Source: Prevotella sp.
GTDB taxonomy: Bacteria; Bacteroidota; Bacteroidia; Bacteroidales; Bacteroidaceae
DNA: 57,776 bases
Assembly (NCBI GenBank): GCA_017483185.1
Contig: JAFULM010000031.1
Coordinates: forward strand, 1-57,776
Direction of reading: 5' to 3'
Position numbers and translations under genes: made by a program. The notes below the pieces were generated by a model. The model was not told the DNA's origin. It did no database searches and saw only the letters and a list, made by a program, of their open reading frames with translations. This document shows positions 49,943 through 57,776 of this stretch, piece by piece; position 1 is the stretch's first letter, and every line of letters starts with the position of its first letter.

Positions 49943-51658
49943 ATGGTAGAGAAGAACTGTACTGAAAACGAAGAAAAAAAGAGTTTGAGTTTCGTTGAGC
50001 AAATGGTCGAAGCCGACCTCGCCGAAGGAAAGAACGGCAGCCGACTCCAGACCCGCTTTCCGCCGGAGCCTAACGGCTATCTGCACATCGGACATGCCAA
50101 GGCCATCTGCATGGACTTCGGCGTAGCCGAAAACAATGGAGGCGTATGCAATCTCCGCTTCGACGACACGAACCCTTCCAAGGAAGACACCGAATATGTA
50201 GACTCCATCCTGAACGACATCCAATGGCTTGGCTTCAAGTGGGGCAACCTCTATTATGCTTCCGACTATTTCCAGCAGTTGTGGGACTTTGCCGTATGGA
50301 TGATAAAGAAAGGTCTGGCATACGTCGACGAACAGACTTCGGAACAGATTGCCGCTCAGAAAGGCACTCCGACGACGCCGGGCACGGCCAGCCCCTATCG
50401 CGACCGCCCCGTCGAGGAAAACCTGAGACTCTTCGAACTGATGAACACGGCCGAAGCCGTGGAAGGCTCAATGGTGCTGCGCGCCAAGCTGGACATGGCC
50501 AACCCCAACATGCACTTCCGTGACCCGGTGATGTATCGCATCATACACACGCCGCATCACCGCACGGGAACAAAATGGCACGCCTATCCCATGTACGACT
50601 TCGCACACGGCCAAAGCGACTATTTCGAGGGCGTCACCCACTCCATTTGCACACTGGAGTTTGTCCCCCACCGCCCGCTCTACGACAAGTTCGTGGACCT
50701 GCTGAAAGAATATGAAGCCGAGACGGACAAGGCGACCGACTATCGTCCGAGACAGATAGAGTTCAACCGCCTCAACCTGACATACACCGTGATGAGCAAG
50801 CGCAAGCTTCACACCCTCGTCGACGAACACCTCGTCAGCGGCTGGGACGATCCGCGCATGCCGACCATTTGTGGTATGCGTCGCCGCGGCTATTCGGCCA
50901 GAAGCATCCGCAACTTCATCCGCTCGATCGGCTACACCAAGTTTGACGCCCTCAACGACTACGCCCTGCTGGAAGCCGCCGTGCGCGACGACCTCAACGC
51001 GCGTTCCTGCCGCGTCTCGGCCGTGCTCAACCCCGTGAAACTGATCATCACCAACTATCCCGAGGGACAGACCGAGGAGATGGAAGCCATCAACAACCCG
51101 GAGAACGAGACCGACGGCACACACACCATCACCTTCAGCCGCGAACTGTGGATAGAGCGTGACGACTTCATGGAGGACGCCCCGAAGAAGTTCTTCCGCA
51201 TGACCCCCGGCAAGGAGGTGCGTCTGAAGAACGCATATATAGTAATGTGCACGGGATGTAAGAAAAACGCAGACGGCGAAATCGAGGAAATCTACGCCGA
51301 ATATGACCCGCAGAGCAAAAGCGGAATGGATGGAGCCAACCGCAAGGTGAAAGGCACACTCCACTGGTTGAGCGCCTCCCACTGTCTCCCGGCAGAGGTC
51401 AGACTCTACGACCGCCTGTTCAACGTGGAAAACCCGTCGGCCGACGAGAGAGACTTCCGCGAACTGTTGAACCCCGACTCGCTCACAGTCTTGACAAACT
51501 GCTACGTGGAGAAGTATCTCACGGAGAAGAAGCCGGGCGACTTCCTGCAATTCCAGCGCATCGGATATTTCACGATGGACAAGGACTCGACTGCCGAAAA
51601 GATGGTTTTCAACCGCACAGTCGGACTGAAGGACACTTGGGCTAAGATAAACAAATAA
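49943..51658 (+). CDS. glnS: Glutaminyl-tRNA synthetase
   Basis: 571 residues. Class I signature HIGH at 48-51 (PPEPNGYLHIGHAKA), the KMSKS-equivalent VMSKRK near residue 287, and GlnRS-specific NGGVCNLRFDDTNP; the C-terminal anticodon-binding beta-barrels run from about 350. Charges tRNA-Gln directly. Its TAA overlaps the ATG of the TPR gene by one base, so translation is coupled. Confidence 0.97.
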   Translation: MVEKNCTENEEKKSLSFVEQMVEADLAEGKNGSRLQTRFPPEPNGYLHIGHAKAICMDFGVAENNGGVCNLRFDDTNPSKEDTEYVDSILNDIQWLGFKWGNLYYASDYFQQLWDFAVWMIKKGLAYVDEQTSEQIAAQKGTPTTPGTASPYRDRPVEENLRLFELMNTAEAVEGSMVLRAKLDMANPNMHFRDPVMYRIIHTPHHRTGTKWHAYPMYDFAHGQSDYFEGVTHSICTLEFVPHRPLYDKFVDLLKEYEAETDKATDYRPRQIEFNRLNLTYTVMSKRKLHTLVDEHLVSGWDDPRMPTICGMRRRGYSARSIRNFIRSIGYTKFDALNDYALLEAAVRDDLNARSCRVSAVLNPVKLIITNYPEGQTEEMEAINNPENETDGTHTITFSRELWIERDDFMEDAPKKFFRMTPGKEVRLKNAYIVMCTGCKKNADGEIEEIYAEYDPQSKSGMDGANRKVKGTLHWLSASHCLPAEVRLYDRLFNVENPSADERDFRELLNPDSLTVLTNCYVEKYLTEKKPGDFLQFQRIGYFTMDKDSTAEKMVFNRTVGLKDTWAKINK

Positions 51659-53085
51659 TGCAGACCGGTGACAAGTATTTCGACAGCAAGTCTTTCCACG
51701 ACTTGCTGTCATCATACGAGAAGTCTGTCAGAGAGGGACAACCAATATTCTTGGATGTGGACGATCTGGCAGACATCGCCGACTATTACAGCCTCATCGG
51801 AGAAAAGAGTAATGCAAGCGCGGTCATCGACTTCGCGCGAAACATGTATCCCGGCTCCGCACCACCACTCGTGTTTCAGGCACGTGAGGCGCTGGCTGAC
51901 GAGGATTTTGAGAAGGCAGAGGAACTTGCCGAAGAAATCATTGACAAGGATGACCCGGACTACAAATATCTCAAAGCTGAAATCCTCATAGCGCAAAACG
52001 AAACGGAAGAGGCAGACAACTATCTGCGGGAATACTTCCGGACTGTCGAACCGGACGAATATGAGGACTTTGTCCTCGATGTCGCCAACATCTATGTCGA
52101 CTATGGCGTCAACGACAAAGCCTACGAATGGATGATGCGCACCGGCAACTGCAAGCGTGACGAATATAAGGAACTGATGGCAAGAGTGCTCTTCGGCCTG
52201 GGAGAATTTGACAGAAGCGCCAAGATATTTGACGAACTGATAGACAAGGACCCTTATTCAAAAAGATATTGGAACGCGCTCGCCAGCGCACAGTTTATGA
52301 ATGAGGACTTTGACGAAGCTGTGGCAAGCAGCGAATATGCCATCGCCATCGACCCGGAAGACACTGACGGACTGTTGGCCAAAGCCAACAGCCTGTACAG
52401 ACTGAACAGGTATGAAGATGCTCTGACGTATTACGAAAGATACTGCCGGCTGATGCCGGAGGATGAAGTCGGATTGCTCAGCAGCGGAACATGTCTCGTA
52501 AACCTGTCCCGATATGAAGAAGCCATAGAAAAGCTGGAAAACGCGCTCGATGTCGCGCCCGAAGACTCCCAATATAAAGTACAGATATATCAGGAAATGG
52601 CGTTCGCATACAGTTCCATGAAAAATCCGAAGAAAGCGTTGGACTGTATAGACAAAGCCGACCGTTATGACTGCGACCATACGGACATGGATGTTTTGCG
52701 CGGCCATATCCTGTTGGAGAACGGAATGCTCGAAGAGGCAGACAAGGTTTTCCAGAAAGCCATCATCACCTCCGACAGCGCCCCGAACATACTCCTGCGC
52801 ATCATGGTCTCACTGTATGACAACAAGTATGTCGAGACTTCATATAACATGTTCAAACGATTCTTTGAGATAACGGACGAGGACTTTGACGAAGGCTATT
52901 CGTATATGGCACTATGCTGTTGGGACCTGAAACGGACGGAAGAATTTCTCCACTATCTTAAAATCGCCGTTGAACGCAATCCCAAGGAGGTCCGGTCTGT
53001 CTTAGGACATATATTCCCTAAAGAGATGAAGGTGGAAGACTATTATAATTACATTCATAAAAAAATTAACGACAAAGAACAATGA
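51658..53085 (+). CDS. Tetratricopeptide-repeat protein
   Basis: 475 residues of TPR-type helical pairs from about residue 60 to 440. Visible units are LEEYLIDK-like starts, AKIFDELIDKDPYSKRYWNA, EAVASSEYAIAIDPEDTDGL and EEAIEKLENALDVAPEDSQ. No signal peptide, so cytosolic. TPR arrays bind partner proteins; the partner is unknown. It is coupled to glnS upstream and to the DedA gene downstream (4-bp overlap). Confidence 0.85.
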   Translation: MQTGDKYFDSKSFHDLLSSYEKSVREGQPIFLDVDDLADIADYYSLIGEKSNASAVIDFARNMYPGSAPPLVFQAREALADEDFEKAEELAEEIIDKDDPDYKYLKAEILIAQNETEEADNYLREYFRTVEPDEYEDFVLDVANIYVDYGVNDKAYEWMMRTGNCKRDEYKELMARVLFGLGEFDRSAKIFDELIDKDPYSKRYWNALASAQFMNEDFDEAVASSEYAIAIDPEDTDGLLAKANSLYRLNRYEDALTYYERYCRLMPEDEVGLLSSGTCLVNLSRYEEAIEKLENALDVAPEDSQYKVQIYQEMAFAYSSMKNPKKALDCIDKADRYDCDHTDMDVLRGHILLENGMLEEADKVFQKAIITSDSAPNILLRIMVSLYDNKYVETSYNMFKRFFEITDEDFDEGYSYMALCCWDLKRTEEFLHYLKIAVERNPKEVRSVLGHIFPKEMKVEDYYNYIHKKINDKEQ

Positions 53086-53717
53086 ACATTCTGTACAGCC
53101 TCCTTGACAACCTCAACTACGGCACAATACTACTCCTGATGCTCATCGAGAGCACATTCATACCGTTTCCGTCGGAAGTGGTTGTGCCTCCGGCAGCCTA
53201 CAACGCCGCAGCCGGAGAGCTGAACGTATTCCTCGTCGTCCTGTTCGCCACCATCGGAGCCGACCTTGGCGCAGCCATAAACTACGGACTGGCCTATTAT
53301 CTCGGCCGCCCGTTCATCTACAGATTTGCAAACAGCAGATGGGGGAAGCTCTGTCTGCTCAACCAACAGAAGATAGAAAAGAGCGAAAAGTTCTTTACCG
53401 ATCATGGCGTCACGGCAACGCTCGTGGGGCGCGTCCTGCCCGCTATCAGACAGCTTATCTCCATCCCGGCCGGACTGGCAAAGATGAACTTCGCCAAATT
53501 CATCCTCTACACGACTATCGGAGCGGGCGTATGGAACGGTATCCTGGCCACAATGGGATGGTATCTGCACTCCTTCGTTCCAAAGAACCAGCTTGACGAC
53601 AAGATCACCGAATATTCGGAATACATCAAGATCTTCATTATCTCAGCCGTACTGCTGGTCTGCGCCTATTTCATAATACGGGCCATAATAAAAAAGAGGA
53701 AAACAACTATCGGCTGA
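53082..53717 (+). CDS. DedA-family membrane protein
   Basis: 211 residues and about four to five membrane helices. DedA/VTT motifs are ESTFIPFPSEVVVPPA and GRVLPAIRQLISIPAGLAKM, plus GAGVWNGILATMGWYL. DedA proteins act in phospholipid (undecaprenyl-phosphate or PE) flipping and envelope homeostasis. It closes the glnS-TPR-dedA run; manC follows after 71 bp. Confidence 0.92.
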   Translation: MNILYSLLDNLNYGTILLLMLIESTFIPFPSEVVVPPAAYNAAAGELNVFLVVLFATIGADLGAAINYGLAYYLGRPFIYRFANSRWGKLCLLNQQKIEKSEKFFTDHGVTATLVGRVLPAIRQLISIPAGLAKMNFAKFILYTTIGAGVWNGILATMGWYLHSFVPKNQLDDKITEYSEYIKIFIISAVLLVCAYFIIRAIIKKRKTTIG

Positions 53718-53788
53718 TTGCCGAATTGCAGCACTTCGAATGAAGGACAGCTATATCATTGGTTCATAAAAGTAAAAATCAAACGACT

Positions 53789-54859
53789 ATGACAGGAAAA
53801 AATAATCATCTGGTAATAATGGCCGGCGGCGTAGGAAGCCGCTTCTGGCCCATGAGCACTTCTGAACGGCCCAAGCAGTTCATCGACGTTCTCGGAGTTG
53901 GTAAATCACTGTTGCAACTGACAGTGGAACGGTTTGACGGAATCTGCGCCCCCGAAAACATTTGGGTCGTGACAAACCACAACTATGTGGACATCGTGAA
54001 AGAACAGCTGCCGGAAATACCTGCCGGAAATATTCTGTGTGAGCCTTGCCGACGCAACACGGCTCCCTGCATAGCATACGTCAGCTGGAAAATAAAGTCA
54101 AAAGACCCGAAAGCCAACATCGTCGTATCACCGAGCGACCATATCGTCACCAATGTCGCAGAATTCGGACGGGTGATAAACGAATGTCTGCGCTTCACCG
54201 GCGAAACAGATTCCATCGTCACGCTCGGCATCAAGCCGTCGCGCCCGGAAACCGGCTACGGATACATACAGGCAGATCTGTCCACAAGTTCACTGCGCAA
54301 CAAAAACATATATCGCGTGGACTCGTTCCGCGAGAAGCCGGACCTGGAGACAGCAAAGCAATACATACAAAAGAACTATTACTTCTGGAATGCCGGCATA
54401 TTCATCTGGAACGTAAGCACGATTGTCAATGCGTTCAGAGTTTACCAGCCGACAATGGCAAAGATATTCGAGTCACTCAAGCCCGTGTACGGAACCGACC
54501 GGGAGCAGGAAGAGATCAATCGTCTGTTTCCCGAATGTGAGAATATCTCCGTCGACTACGCCATCATGGAGAAAGCTGAGGAAATATTTGTCTGCCCGTC
54601 AGATTTCGGATGGAGCGATCTCGGCACGTGGGGCTCGCTGCTCACACAGACCAAGAAAGACCTGTACGGCAACAGCCGTATCGGCAATGACATCAATCTC
54701 TTTGAGACCCACAACTGTATGATACACACCACACAGGAGAAGAAAGTCGTCATACAGGGACTTGACGGATATATCGTAGCGGAAAACAACGATACGCTGC
54801 TCATCTGCAAACTGTCAGAAGAACAGCGCATCAAGCAATTCTCGGGTCAAGACAAATAA
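53789..54859 (+). CDS. manC: Mannose-1-phosphate guanylyltransferase
   Basis: Start ATG 53789 (MTGKNNHLVIMAGGVGSRFW), 356 residues. The nucleotidyltransferase signature MAGGVGSRFWPMSTSERPKQ is followed by KPSRPETGYGYIQ, FREKPDLE, NAGIFIWN and PSDFGWSDLGTWGSL. It is the single-domain form without a phosphomannose isomerase fusion. Makes GDP-mannose from mannose-1-phosphate and GTP, the substrate for Gmd encoded next. Confidence 0.95.
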   Translation: MTGKNNHLVIMAGGVGSRFWPMSTSERPKQFIDVLGVGKSLLQLTVERFDGICAPENIWVVTNHNYVDIVKEQLPEIPAGNILCEPCRRNTAPCIAYVSWKIKSKDPKANIVVSPSDHIVTNVAEFGRVINECLRFTGETDSIVTLGIKPSRPETGYGYIQADLSTSSLRNKNIYRVDSFREKPDLETAKQYIQKNYYFWNAGIFIWNVSTIVNAFRVYQPTMAKIFESLKPVYGTDREQEEINRLFPECENISVDYAIMEKAEEIFVCPSDFGWSDLGTWGSLLTQTKKDLYGNSRIGNDINLFETHNCMIHTTQEKKVVIQGLDGYIVAENNDTLLICKLSEEQRIKQFSGQDK

Positions 54860-54900
54860 ACACAAGTATTCAACACTACATCATTTATTAGAAAACAAAT

Positions 54901-55995
54901 ATGGAAAGAAAAGTTGCTTTAATCACTGGAGTCACAGGACAAGACGGATCATATCTGTCCGAATTCCTCATCGAAAAGGGGTATGACGTCCACGGCATAA
55001 TCCGCCGCAGTTCGGTGGACTTCCGCGAACGCATCGCACATCTCGAAGGTAATCCGCAGTTCCACCTCCACTACGCAGATATGGGAGACTCCATGTCGCT
55101 TGTGAAGGTTGTAGACAAGGTCCAACCGACTGAGATATATAATCTCGCGGCACAAAGCCACGTTCAGGTTTCGTTCGACTCCCCCGAATTTACTGCAGAC
55201 GTTGACGCCACAGGTGTGCTCCGCATATTGGAAGCTGTACGCGCCAACCATTTGGAACAGTCCTGCCGCATTTATCAGGCTTCCACGTCCGAACTTTATG
55301 GCAAGGTCGAGGAGGTTCCCCAGAATGAGAAAACTCCTTTCCATCCATATTCACCATACGCCGTTGCCAAGCTCTACGGCTTCTGGATCATCAAGGAGTA
55401 TCGTGAGGCATACAACATGTTCTGCTGCTCCGGCATCCTCTTCAACCATGAGTCAGAGCGCCGCGGCGAGACTTTCGTAACCCGCAAGATTACCCTTGCT
55501 GCCGCACGCATCGCACAGGGCAAGCAGGAGAAGCTCTATCTCGGAAACCTCTCCTCGCTCCGCGACTGGGGATATGCCAAGGATTATGTCGAGTGTATGT
55601 GGCTCATTCTGCAGCACGACACCCCCGAGGACTTCGTTATCGCAACCGGTGTTCAGCACTCTGTACGCGAGTTCTGTCAATATGCTTTCCGCGCTGCCGG
55701 CATCGAGATTGAATTCAAGGGAGAAGGCATGGACGAGAAAGGTTATGACAAGAAGACCGGCAAGTGTCTCATCGAGGTGTCACCGGACTTCTATCGCCCC
55801 ACTGACGTTGTCAATCTCTGGGGTGACCCGAGCAAGGCAAAGAAAGAATTAGGCTGGAACCCGCAGAAGACCACATTCGAAGAGCTTGTCAACATCATGG
55901 TAAAGCACGACATGCAGAAGGTCGCAGCCGACCACGTGGCAAGCGTCATGCGCACCAACCTCGCTGAATATCTGGAGAAAGGAGTCGTGAAGTAA
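54901..55995 (+). CDS. gmd: GDP-mannose 4,6-dehydratase
   Basis: 364 residues, extended SDR. NAD(P)-binding [14 protein letters not shown], substrate segment [17 protein letters not shown], catalytic YxxxK in [11 protein letters not shown], and [17 protein letters not shown]. Converts GDP-mannose to GDP-4-keto-6-deoxymannose. It lies 41 bp after manC. Confidence 0.97.
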   Translation: MERKVALITGVTGQDGSYLSEFLIEKGYDVHGIIRRSSVDFRERIAHLEGNPQFHLHYADMGDSMSLVKVVDKVQPTEIYNLAAQSHVQVSFDSPEFTADVDATGVLRILEAVRANHLEQSCRIYQASTSELYGKVEEVPQNEKTPFHPYSPYAVAKLYGFWIIKEYREAYNMFCCSGILFNHESERRGETFVTRKITLAAARIAQGKQEKLYLGNLSSLRDWGYAKDYVECMWLILQHDTPEDFVIATGVQHSVREFCQYAFRAAGIEIEFKGEGMDEKGYDKKTGKCLIEVSPDFYRPTDVVNLWGDPSKAKKELGWNPQKTTFEELVNIMVKHDMQKVAADHVASVMRTNLAEYLEKGVVK

Positions 55996-56014
55996 TTTCT
56001 TTTTAAGGAGTTAA

Positions 56015-56169
56015 GGGAGGCTGTGTCAAAATGCAACGGAAGCAACTTGTAGGAACATATTCTTGTATTTGTCTGTTCGTAACGTATTGATATTCAACGT
56101 TTGTTTTGCGGACAAATACAAGAATATGTCCCTAACAAGCGCCATGTAGCCATTTTGACACACCCTCCC
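56015..56169. repeat. GTAGGGAC-ended inverted-repeat element (copy 2, nested arms)
   Basis: Outer arms GGGAGGCTGTGTCAAAATG and CATTTTGACACACCCTCCC; inner arms TTGTAGGAACATATTCTTGT and ACAAGAATATGTCCCTAACA; loop CGTATTGATATTCAACG and TTTTGCGGACA, matching copy 1 at 4938-5036. It separates gmd from fcl. Confidence 0.75.
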
Positions 56170-56187
56170 CTTTATTTATAAAAACTC

Positions 56188-57357
56188 ATGTTAGACAAAA
56201 ACAGTAAGATTTATATTGCCGGCCATCGCGGACTCGTCGGTTCTGCAATATGGAATAATCTAAAGCAACGCGGCTACAATAATCTCGTCGGCCGCACACA
56301 TAGCGAGCTCGACCTCACGGATCAGGTTGCCGTCAAACGTTTCTTCGACGAAGAACGGCCCGACGCCGTTGTCCTCGCCGCTGCCTTTGTCGGCGGCATC
56401 ATGGCCAATTTCCTCTACCGCGCCGACTTCATCATGCAGAACATGATGATGCAGTGCAACGTCATCGGCAACGCCTATTCCCACGGCGTCAAGAAGCTGC
56501 TCTTCCTCGGCTCTACATGCATATATCCGAAAGATGCGCCGCAGCCGATGAAGGAGGACGTCCTGCTCACATCACCGCTGGAATACAGCAACGAGGAGTA
56601 TGCCATCGCGAAGATTGCGGGTCTGAAGATGTGCGAGAGCTACAATCTGCAGTACGGTACGAACTATATCGCCGTCATGCCGACCAATCTCTACGGCCCC
56701 AACGACAACTTCCATCTGGAGAACAGCCACGTCATGCCGGCCATGATGCGCAAGGTCTATCTTGCCAAACTCATACACGACGGCAATTGGGATGCCATCC
56801 GCACGGACATGAACAAGCGTCCCGTTGAGGGCGTGACAGGAGCGAACGGCAACGACGAGATTCTCGCCGTGCTCGCAAAGTATGGCATCAGCGACAACAA
56901 GGTCGTCCTTTGGGGCACCGGCACACCGCTCCGCGAATTCCTCTGGAGCGAGGATATGGCCGACGCCAGCGTCCACGTGCTGCTCAACGTCGACTTCAAG
57001 GACATCATCGGAATCGAGAAATACTCGTCAGTGTTCTACGGCAAGACGACCACCGGAGCCGTCGACCGCAACAACAGCGATGGCCGCGGCGGTGCAATCC
57101 CGTCACTCGGCGAGATCCGCAACTGCCACATCAACGTCGGAACGGGCAAGGAGCTCACCATCCGCGAACTGTCCGAGCTGGTCGTAAAGACCGTAGGCTT
57201 TGAGGGAACGGTGGAGTTCGACGCTTCCAAGCCCGACGGAACGCCGCGTAAGCTCATCGACGTGGAGAAGCTCCATTCGCTCGGATGGACTCACAAGGTC
57301 GAGATTGAGGACGGCGTTCAGAAACTCTTCGACTGGTATCGGGACAGCCTCCGCTGA
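56188..57357 (+). CDS. fcl: GDP-L-fucose synthase
   Basis: 389 residues, extended SDR. NADP site YIAGHRGLVGSAIWNNL, AAFVGGIMANF, catalytic SSTCIYP-like GSTCIYPKDAPQPM, and Tyr-x-x-x-Lys in EEYAIAKIAG. It is longer than the usual about 320 residues; a roughly 60-residue insertion (about 275-315, KYSSVFYGKTTTGAVDRNN) is common to Bacteroidetes versions. Epimerises and reduces the Gmd product to GDP-L-fucose. Confidence 0.95.
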   Translation: MLDKNSKIYIAGHRGLVGSAIWNNLKQRGYNNLVGRTHSELDLTDQVAVKRFFDEERPDAVVLAAAFVGGIMANFLYRADFIMQNMMMQCNVIGNAYSHGVKKLLFLGSTCIYPKDAPQPMKEDVLLTSPLEYSNEEYAIAKIAGLKMCESYNLQYGTNYIAVMPTNLYGPNDNFHLENSHVMPAMMRKVYLAKLIHDGNWDAIRTDMNKRPVEGVTGANGNDEILAVLAKYGISDNKVVLWGTGTPLREFLWSEDMADASVHVLLNVDFKDIIGIEKYSSVFYGKTTTGAVDRNNSDGRGGAIPSLGEIRNCHINVGTGKELTIRELSELVVKTVGFEGTVEFDASKPDGTPRKLIDVEKLHSLGWTHKVEIEDGVQKLFDWYRDSLR

Positions 57358-57374
57358 TCTTCGACGTATATAAA

Positions 57375-57433
57375 CGCCAAGACGCCAAAACGCAAAGCAT
57401 TATGATACTTTGCGTTTTGGCGTCTTGGCATTT
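57375..57433. repeat. Hairpin after fcl
   Basis: Arms AACGCCAAGACGCCAAAACG and CGTTTTGGCGTCTTGGCATT around CATTATGATA. It could terminate the GDP-fucose genes; the words resemble the 25.6-kb repeat block. Confidence 0.7.
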
Positions 57434-57468
57434 AATTACGATATCTCGCACCTACTCATTTACAAATT

Positions 57469-57627
57469 TCATTCTGTCTCCTTCTCGTTGAAGTGATATT
57501 TTGATACGCAGTATGCGACGTCACTTATCAGCAGCAGTCCTTCGAGCAGGTCACGCTCAATGTCGGCATAGACCGAGGCCACGGTGCCGCGGTCGTAGTG
57601 GACCGAGACCACCGTCTCCGGCTCCTT
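57469..57627 (-). pseudogene. C-terminal gene fragment, unknown
   Basis: The minus-strand frame opens after a stop at about 57630 and reads IKEPETVVSVHYDRGTVASV and ADIERDLLEGLLLISDVAY before TGA at 57469-57471. It looks like the genuine end of a protein whose 5' part is missing. The family was not recognised. Confidence 0.4.
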
Positions 57628-57639
57628 TATATAAGACTA

Positions 57640-57724
57640 TTACTGTCCGCTAAACCATAAAACATCTTGTCCAACCTCTTGAAACATAGAAGTTGGACTT
57701 ATTTGTATGCGTGGACAAGCCCCC
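57640..57724. other. Nested hairpins, possible insertion-sequence end
   Basis: GTCCAAC pairs with GTTGGAC and, outside it, CTTGTCC with GGACAAG, between two gene fragments. This could be the terminal region of an IS whose bulk lies outside the window. Confidence 0.3.
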
Positions 57725-57776
57725 TTAGTCTATTTCCTCCCCTTCCGGAGGTGGATTTGTTGCCTCTACCAGCATT
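57725..57776 (-). CDS. C-terminal end of a gene entering from the right (partial)
   Basis: Minus-strand codons MLVEATNPPPEGEEID then TAA (57725-57727). Too short to identify. Confidence 0.3.
   Translation of the reverse strand, partial: MLVEATNPPPEGEEID

Noticed and set aside
50468-51715. 415-residue open frame antisense to glnS
   Set aside because: Lies wholly opposite a certain synthetase gene, low-complexity Val/His/Glu-rich product without domains.

Overview
The window is a chromosomal segment of a Bacteroidales bacterium, most likely Prevotellaceae or a close relative. The evidence is: TAnnTTTG-type promoter elements ahead of many genes; family members typical of the group (GldE, NspC, a DUF5112/DUF5113-type sensor kinase, glutaminyl-tRNA synthetase, Mfa2-like lipoprotein); a Prevotella-like C-terminal tail on a surface protein; and carboxynorspermidine decarboxylase as the polyamine enzyme. 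Calls rest on reading the sequence and on recalled family knowledge; no search was run.

Layout. 1-0.6 kb: the 3' end of a transposase abuts a truncated fimbrial-anchor lipoprotein. 0.75-4.8 kb (minus): nspC, four tRNAs (Gly-Leu-Leu-Gly), a conserved unknown, ssb and gldE. 4.9-16.6 kb: a low-GC type I restriction-modification island (hsdR, hsdM, a YhcG/DUF1016 nuclease-like gene, a 99-aa unknown, hsdS). It has two extra half-hsdS cassettes, a tyrosine recombinase and four copies of a 14-bp inverted site, so it is a specificity shufflon. A decayed second copy of the nspC 5' end and a DUF1016 pseudogene mark one edge. 16.6-20.8 kb (minus): a cobalamin-riboswitch operon (surface DUF4465/BtuH-like protein, BtuF-like lipoprotein, BtuC-like permease) with no ATPase before the island begins. 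20.8-21.9 kb: a UDP-GlcNAc 2-epimerase homologue with altered catalytic positions.

23-30.2 kb (plus): secreted glycosidases GH95, GH106 and GH29 (fucose and rhamnose removal). 30.3-31.9 kb (minus): an ammonium operon in decay (torF remnant, intact P-II, broken amtB). 32-38.7 kb (minus): KDG kinase, KDPG aldolase, a very large sensor kinase, a response regulator and a membrane protein, closely spaced like one transcription unit. 39.5-45.8 kb: a HigBA-type toxin-antitoxin, then a LacI regulator, altronate dehydratase, an NhaC-type transporter and a nucleotidyltransferase-fold protein. Together kdgK, kdgA and uxaA give the lower galacturonate/glucuronate pathway. 45.9-49.1 kb: a zinc-ribbon membrane protein, a GH25 muramidase and a clostripain-like protease. 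49.9-57.4 kb (plus): glnS, a TPR protein, a DedA protein, then manC, gmd and fcl for GDP-L-fucose. The right end holds gene fragments and hairpins.

Intergenic DNA is unusually rich in repeats. I see (i) modular GC-rich palindromic arrays at three places, (ii) a family of roughly 100-150 bp inverted-repeat elements with GTAGGGAC-like ends, (iii) a 103-bp tandem repeat with a flanking inverted copy, and (iv) several very long perfect hairpins. The most rewarding system is the hsdS shufflon; the repeat families are the least explained part.
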